From positions 1 to 11,739 of the forward strand of contig CAJOHP010000121.1 in NCBI GenBank assembly GCA_905234355.1: a stretch of 11,739 nucleotides of DNA, written 5' to 3'. A model generated the notes under the pieces. That model ran no database searches. It was not told the origin of the DNA and saw only the letters and a list, made by a program, of their open reading frames with translations. Both the position numbers and the translations under genes were made by a program. Positions 8,601 to 11,739 of this stretch are shown here, piece by piece (positions within the stretch are counted from its first letter, which is position 1; the number at the start of each line of letters is the position of its first letter). The DNA is from an uncultured Prevotella sp. GTDB taxonomy: Bacteria > Bacteroidota > Bacteroidia > Bacteroidales > Bacteroidaceae.

Positions 8601-9380
8601 GGCGAGCACCGCGGCAGCGCCTTCTTCTCCTTTGTGAAGAAAGACGACGAGCTGCTGCGCTGGCACGACCGCGAGGACCACACCCTCTTCGACGTCTGCG
8701 CCGACGACCACTGCCAGCGCTACCAGGGCATCTCGCGCATGGGCGCTGGCAGCAAGGCCGCACAAGACGCCGTCAGGGCCACACGCGGACAGGTGCTCAT
8801 GCACGGCGACGAGCTGTGCGACGCCCGCTTCTCCAAGTGCTGCGGCGGACAGACCGAGGAGTTTCAGTACTGCTGGGAAGACACGCCCAAGCCCTACCTC
8901 GCTTCGGTGAGCGACCCCTTCTGCAACACACGCGACAGCCGCATCCTCCGGCAGGTGCTCAACGACTACGACCAGTCCACCACCGACTTCTACCGCTGGA
9001 CGGTCAGCTACAGCGAAGAAGAGCTGTCGGACCTGGTGGAGCGCAAGCTGCACCTGGGTCTCGGCCGCCTGACCGACCTCATCCCCCTGGACCGTGGCAA
9101 GAGCGGCCGCATCTGGCGCCTGCAGCTCGTGGGCACCGACCGCACCTTCACCATAGGCAAGGAGCTGGAGATACGGCGCGCACTGAGCGAGACCCACCTA
9201 TACAGCTCGGCCTTCGACGTGGAGCACCGCGACGGCCGCTTCACCCTGCACGGCCGCGGATGGGGACACGGCGTGGGCCTCTGCCAGATAGGGGCCGCCG
9301 TCATGGGACAGCAAGGCTACACCTACGACGAGATACTGCTCTACTACTATCGCGGCGCACAGATAGCCACCGCCTACTGA
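5700..9380 (+). CDS. Fusion protein: two glycosyltransferase-like modules, GalT/HIT-like (DUF4922-type) module and SpoIID/LytB domain
   Basis: A 1226-residue protein with one uninterrupted frame, start ATG 5700, stop TGA 9378-9380. Residues 1-240 look like a GT-A fold ('FVLPFST', 'MVYADHW' at 104-110). Residues 250-490 are a family 2 glycosyltransferase: 'ASVIIPVFNRA' (250-260), 'VVDNHSTDGT' (283-292), 'QLDSDD' (337-342), 'GEDYAMG' (426-432). Residues about 520-810 resemble GalT/Apa-type HIT proteins and DUF4922: 'CFLC' (563-566, probable Zn ligands), 'NPYPILPMHF' (588-597), and 'DHAHLQAG' (641-648), where His644 would be the nucleotidylated histidine by analogy with GalT. Residues 822-1226 are SpoIID/LytB: 'EQYLESVIASEM' with Glu936 in the catalytic position, His994/Cys1000/His1004/Cys1005 as likely Zn ligands, 'CCGGQTEEF' (1047-1055), 'HGRGWGHGVGLCQIGA' (1184-1199). 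No signal peptide or membrane helix is visible anywhere. The AmpG-like permease gene downstream points to peptidoglycan fragment metabolism. Substrates are unknown. Confidence 0.88.
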   Translation: MRITIDFVLPFSTLSEAGTTIEAVRHCPIAEHIILLSSHPLEDVAPDCECVLTNHLHATETLQAMARHTTSDYVALVCKPTAVELGAGALERMVQAAADSGAAMVYADHWERRGDGTTAATAHPAIDYQTGAIRDDFDFGALLLVSGQFLREWADSTTSLYIYAGLYDLRLFLSRKGELLHLPERLYTEVERDTRASGVKQFDYVSPANRDVQVEMEQAATAHLKAIGAWIDTSVRLTVDFDEQAFDTEASVIIPVFNRAKTIADAVKSALTQQADFSFNVIVVDNHSTDGTAEILADMSRTDTRLVVLSPERTDLGIGGCWNMAVDDTRCGRFAVQLDSDDLYSSPHTLQHIVDTFRQQGAAMVVGSYRMCDFELQTLPPGLIAHREWTDDNGPNNALRINGLGAPRAFFTPLLRQAQLPNTSYGEDYAMGLWFSRRYRIARIYDELYLCRRWGGNSDAALSIDRINANNLYKDRLRTIEIRARQALNAADTPPAADSPLLRYFDRQLRVWPEVRERYRQLSSIVSRDLPAEGITLRAQYNPARMRSTGAAIDKASISQRPCFLCEPQRPKEQMSKVQDARYELLVNPYPILPMHFTLPLRKHQPQLIRPMYGEMLRLLRHYPQLTVFYNGPHCGASAPDHAHLQAGTTGLLPLQSEWPRLQRTLKQLIAIDADNDLSLVEGYPCPALLIRSKNQTAALQLFHIVYNALPQPDGEPEPMMNIVAWQQGSDTLSIVLPREKHRPDCYYAQGSEQLLVSPGALDMAGLLITPRRTDFEVLTPDRATAILRECGLSSQAMNAVADRIRALFTQRNEEQPQGEEPLVTVGIVSTQKLCFTLNGAYTAKGETVEGEQEVELAEGSLLWHGQQYRELLFTPAAPGHTFSLDGVTIGQDFHWQRQERQTFHGALRLVVEADKLWAINELPVEQYLESVIASEMSATSSMELLKAHAVISRSWLLSQQQRRRQQGEHRGSAFFSFVKKDDELLRWHDREDHTLFDVCADDHCQRYQGISRMGAGSKAAQDAVRATRGQVLMHGDELCDARFSKCCGGQTEEFQYCWEDTPKPYLASVSDPFCNTRDSRILRQVLNDYDQSTTDFYRWTVSYSEEELSDLVERKLHLGLGRLTDLIPLDRGKSGRIWRLQLVGTDRTFTIGKELEIRRALSETHLYSSAFDVEHRDGRFTLHGRGWGHGVGLCQIGAAVMGQQGYTYDEILLYYYRGAQIATAY

Positions 9381-9451
9381 GCCGGCGTGCCCCCAACAGA
9401 AAAGAAAGTCCCTCCGAAAATCCCCCGTACCTCCGAAAAAAAAGACAAACA

Positions 9452-10771
9452 ATGAGACAACGCAACCCCTGGGCGTGGATTCCCACGCTCTATGTGGCCG
9501 AAGGCCTGCCCAACGTGGTAGTGATGACCGTGGCCGTAGTGATGTATATGCAACTGGGCATGAGCGACACCGACATAGCGCTCTATACTAGCTGGCTTGG
9601 CCTGCCATGGGTCATCAAGCCACTGTGGAGCCCCTTCGTCGACCTGTATAAGACCAAGCGTTGGTGGGTGCTGGCCATGCAGGCCCTGCTGGGCTCGTCG
9701 CTGGCCGGCGTGGCCTTTACGCTCAACGCCCCGTTCTGGTTTCAGGGCACGATGTGCTGCTTCTTTCTCATGGCCTTCAGCAGTGCCACCCACGACATTG
9801 CCGCCGACGGCTACTACATGCTCGAGCTCGACGAGCACCGGCAGGCCTGGTTTGTGGGCATACGCAACACCTTCTACCGTCTGGCCGTCATCTTCGGCAA
9901 CGGCGTGCTCGTGCCTCTGGCCGGCATTCTGCAGGTGTGGCTGCGCGACCAGAAGGCGTTCACATGGAGCCTCGTATTCTATGGGCTGGCCGGACTCTTC
10001 CTCGCCCTGTGGCTCTACCACAGCTATGCCATGCCCCGACCTGCTGCCGACCAGCCCCACGACACCAGCGCCCGCGAGGTGGCCGACGGCATCGGCAAGA
10101 TGTTCTGCACCTTCGTACAGAAGTTTCCGCTCAGGCAGACGCTCTTCGCCATGCTCTTCCTGCTGTTCTACCGTTTCCCCGAGGCACTGCTCACAAAGAT
10201 GAGCGCCACCTTCCTCATGCGCCCGGGCAGCGAGGGCGGCCTGGGTCTCTCGCCCCAGGAGTTCGGACTGGCCAGCGGCACCGTGGGCCTCATAGGCCTC
10301 ACCCTGGGCGGCATCATCGGCGGCATACTGGCCAGCCGCGACGGACTGAAGCGCTGGCTATGGCCCATGGTGTGTGCCATCACCCTGCCCGACATCGTCT
10401 ACGTCTACCTGAGCCAGGCCATGCCCAGCAACCTCTGGATCATCAGCAGCTGCCTCTTCGTCGAGCAGTTCGGCTACGGCATCGGCTTCACCGCCCTCAC
10501 ACTCTACATGCTCTACTTCTCCATGGGCGAGTACAAGACGTCGCACTACGCCATCTGCACCGGCATCTCCTACCTGGGCCTCATGCTGCCCGGCATGCTC
10601 TCCGGCTACATGAAGGATGCCATGGGCTACCGCATGTTCTTCATCGTGGTCATGGCCCTCTGCGCCGTCACCTTCCTCGTGGCGGCTTTCATCCACATCG
10701 ACCCCGCCTTTGGCAAGAAGCAGGACACAGAGGCTGAGACCGCGAAAAAGGAAACAGCGGAAGAGAGATAG
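9452..10771 (+). CDS. ampG: AmpG-like muropeptide permease (MFS/PAT family)
   Basis: A 439-residue inner-membrane transporter with about 12 hydrophobic segments. AmpG imports anhydro-muropeptides or GlcNAc-anhydroMurNAc released from the wall for recycling. Family-like features are 'YVAEGLPNVV' at the N-terminus (14-23), 'KPLWSPFVDLYKTKRWW' (56-72, compare the K-x-L-W-S-P-x-x-D-R-Y of E. coli AmpG) and 'SSATHDIAADGYY' (110-122, compare S-A-S-Q-D-I-x-x-D-A). The C-terminus is a charged Lys/Glu tail. I chose the ATG at 9452 because it follows an A-rich leader and begins directly before the first helix; the same frame is open far upstream, but that is an artefact of overlap with the previous gene. 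It lies 71 nt after the fusion gene with no terminator between, so co-transcription is likely. A peptidoglycan fragment substrate is inferred from family and context; other PAT-family substrates are possible. Confidence 0.85.
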   Translation: MRQRNPWAWIPTLYVAEGLPNVVVMTVAVVMYMQLGMSDTDIALYTSWLGLPWVIKPLWSPFVDLYKTKRWWVLAMQALLGSSLAGVAFTLNAPFWFQGTMCCFFLMAFSSATHDIAADGYYMLELDEHRQAWFVGIRNTFYRLAVIFGNGVLVPLAGILQVWLRDQKAFTWSLVFYGLAGLFLALWLYHSYAMPRPAADQPHDTSAREVADGIGKMFCTFVQKFPLRQTLFAMLFLLFYRFPEALLTKMSATFLMRPGSEGGLGLSPQEFGLASGTVGLIGLTLGGIIGGILASRDGLKRWLWPMVCAITLPDIVYVYLSQAMPSNLWIISSCLFVEQFGYGIGFTALTLYMLYFSMGEYKTSHYAICTGISYLGLMLPGMLSGYMKDAMGYRMFFIVVMALCAVTFLVAAFIHIDPAFGKKQDTEAETAKKETAEER

Positions 10772-10789
10772 GAAAACCCCTACATCAAA

Positions 10790-10830
10790 ATAGGCAAAAC
10801 ACCCTTGCACGTATGGGATATTTTGCCTAT
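10790..10830. repeat. Perfect inverted repeat over the lipoprotein promoter (possible operator or hairpin)
   Basis: ATAGGCAAAA (10790-10799) and TTTTGCCTAT (10821-10830) are exact complements separated by 21 nt; an inner CCC (10802-10804) / GGG (10815-10817) can pair as well. The left arm lies just upstream of the -33 TTG, and the right arm overlaps the first bases of the -7 box. No T-tract follows the right arm, so it is a poor intrinsic terminator for the ampG unit, and a dyad binding site or a hairpin are alternatives. Confidence 0.7.
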
Positions 10831-10835
10831 CTTTG
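10805..10835 (+). promoter_or_regulatory. Bacteroidetes-type promoter for the lipoprotein gene
   Basis: TTG (10805-10807), a 20-nt spacer, then TATCTTTG (10828-10835) matches the Bacteroidetes consensus in both boxes and spacing, and CAC follows. Transcription would begin near 10842, about 26 nt before the ATG at 10868. Confidence 0.75.
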
Positions 10836-10867
10836 CACTGTCAATAACAACTAAAAAAGACGCGATT

Positions 10868-11383
10868 ATGACGAGACACATCTACACCTACCTGCGCATG
10901 GCCCTGCTGGCCATCATCGCCACGACAGCGCTGAGCAGCTGCGACGAAGACCACGCCCTGGCCTACGATCTGGAAGGCATCTGGCAGGGCACCATTGTGG
11001 GCAACTACTACAACCACCACTACGGCCGCGAGATGACCGAGGTCTACGACACCGAGATGTACTTCGAGCGCACCTACGGCACGAGCGGCACAGGCTGGGA
11101 GCGCACCTACTCCCGTCGCGGCATGTCGGAGGTGCGCTTCGACTGGGGCGTGCGCGACGGCCGCATCTACATGGAGTACTACGACGGCTACCGCATTCTG
11201 ATAGACCGCTACGAGACCTACTGGCTGGGCAACAACATGCGCTTCCGCGGCTACTTCGTCGACTACGACACGGGCGAGGAGATAGCCTCCTTCTCGCTCA
11301 TCAGGGTCGACTCGCCCCACGACGCCAACTACCGTCGTGCGCCGTCCGACAGCACAGCCGCCGGCAGCGGCACCGCCGGCTAA
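10868..11383 (+). CDS. Small lipoprotein of unknown function (171 aa)
   Basis: The ATG at 10868 follows the predicted promoter and an A-rich leader; an in-frame TTG at 10805 lies inside the promoter and is rejected as a start. The N-terminus (basic residues, hydrophobic 'MALLAIIATTALSSC') is a lipoprotein signal peptide with lipobox LSSC and lipidated Cys25. The next residues, 'DEDH', are acidic, as in the surface-export signal described for Bacteroidetes lipoproteins, so display on the cell surface is plausible. The mature part has many aromatic and charged residues and alternating beta-like segments ('GIWQGTIVGNYY', 'MYFERTYG', 'GRIYMEYYDGYRI'), suggesting a small beta-barrel or lipocalin-like fold, which is inference. 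The last 15 or so residues are a Ser/Ala/Gly-rich tail. I do not recognise a specific family. Its TAA overlaps the stop of the convergent cysE gene. Confidence 0.85.
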   Translation: MTRHIYTYLRMALLAIIATTALSSCDEDHALAYDLEGIWQGTIVGNYYNHHYGREMTEVYDTEMYFERTYGTSGTGWERTYSRRGMSEVRFDWGVRDGRIYMEYYDGYRILIDRYETYWLGNNMRFRGYFVDYDTGEEIASFSLIRVDSPHDANYRRAPSDSTAAGSGTAG

Positions 11384-11739
11384 ATGCCCAGTCCGCCCTG
11401 AAACGACAGCTCTACCGCCTTGCTCTGCTGTATGCGAGAGTGAGGCGGTATGTTGTTGGTCACCCAGATGTTGCCGCCTATGACGGAGTGGTGGCCTATG
11501 GTGATGCGGCCCAGGATAGAGGCGTTGGAGTAGATGGTCACGTGGTCCTCGATGATGGGGTGGCGCGGCACGTTGAGCATGTTGCCCTCAGCGTCGTACT
11601 TGAAGCTCTTCGCACCGAGCGTGACGCCCTGGTAGAGCGTGACATGTGCGCCGATGACAGTGGTCTCGCCGATGACGACGCCCGTGCCGTGGTCTATGGC
11701 GAAGTGCTCGCCTATCTCCGCTCCGGGATGTATGTCGAT
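11380..11739 (-). CDS. cysE: Serine O-acetyltransferase, C-terminal part
   Basis: Transfers acetyl from acetyl-CoA to L-serine, giving O-acetylserine for cysteine synthesis. Only the last 119 codons lie in the window; the frame stays open to the right edge, so the N-terminal helical part is missing. The left-handed beta-helix of hexapeptide repeats is clear: 'IDIHPGAEIGEHFAIDHGTG' holds the Asp and His that correspond to the catalytic pair, followed by 'VVIGETTVIG', 'LYQGVTLGAKSF', 'RHPIIEDHVTIYSNASILG' and 'SVIGGNIWVTNNIPPHS'. The tail ends in 'FQGGLGI'; a C-terminal Ile in this family is the residue that docks into O-acetylserine sulfhydrylase (CysK). The stop is TAG on the minus strand (11382-11380). 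The short 66-residue version starting at 11580 is an internal methionine, not a gene start. Confidence 0.93.
   Translation of the reverse strand: MDIHPGAEIGEHFAIDHGTGVVIGETTVIGAHVTLYQGVTLGAKSFKYDAEGNMLNVPRHPIIEDHVTIYSNASILGRITIGHHSVIGGNIWVTNNIPPHSRIQQSKAVELSFQGGLGI

Noticed and set aside
8288..9451. Long upstream open extension in the frame of the AmpG-like gene
   Set aside because: The extension overlaps the SpoIID domain in another frame and is an Arg/Pro/His-rich low-complexity sequence; the transporter starts naturally at the ATG at 9452 after an A-rich leader.
10805..10867. Alternative TTG start adding 21 residues to the lipoprotein
   Set aside because: The TTG is the -33 box of the promoter and would place residues before the signal peptide; the ATG at 10868 gives a normal lipoprotein signal.
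11380..11580. A separate 66-residue hexapeptide protein
   Set aside because: The same frame continues upstream to the window edge with more hexapeptide repeats and the catalytic Asp/His region, so the methionine at 11580 is internal to cysE.

Overview
The window looks like a chromosomal piece of a GC-rich member of the Bacteroidales, most likely Prevotellaceae. The evidence is: promoters of the Bacteroidetes type (TTG/TTTG, about 20 nt, then TAnnTTTG); A-rich leaders without Shine-Dalgarno boxes; a secreted protein ending in a 'YFDLNGRPITRP...GVYVTNGKKV' type tail; a lipoprotein with acidic residues straight after the lipidated cysteine; and the gene order galM, FucP-family sugar transporter, galK. 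Coding regions favour G/C at third positions and the short intergenic gaps are AT-rich. No tRNA, rRNA, CRISPR array, transposase or phage gene was seen.

Layout. 1-829: the 3' end of a secreted protein gene and a very small highly charged protein, closed by a strong bidirectional terminator whose loop also carries the -33 box of the next promoter. 953-4531: a galactose-use operon of mutarotase (galM), MFS galactose/glucose permease and galactokinase (galK). galK lacks one base near codon 361, which replaces its last 27 or so residues. 4549-4690: a bidirectional terminator and two adjacent tandem repeats (four 9-bp units, seven 7-bp units), lying between galK and a convergent gene. 4687-5547 (minus): a secreted DNA/RNA non-specific endonuclease of the beta-beta-alpha-metal family. 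5548-5699: a divergent promoter region.

5700-10771: the most unusual part. One 1226-residue protein joins two glycosyltransferase-A-like modules, a HIT/GalT-like nucleotidyltransferase-type module (CxxC plus HxHxQ, DUF4922-like) and a complete SpoIID/LytB module. It has no signal peptide or membrane segment. An AmpG-like permease follows 71 nt downstream. Together they suggest a peptidoglycan fragment import and recycling unit, with the unexpected implication that the SpoIID domain works in the cytoplasm.

10772-11383: a small lipoprotein gene with a well-formed promoter embedded in a perfect 10-bp inverted repeat. 11380-11739 (minus): the C-terminal part of serine acetyltransferase (cysE), whose stop codon overlaps that of the convergent lipoprotein gene.
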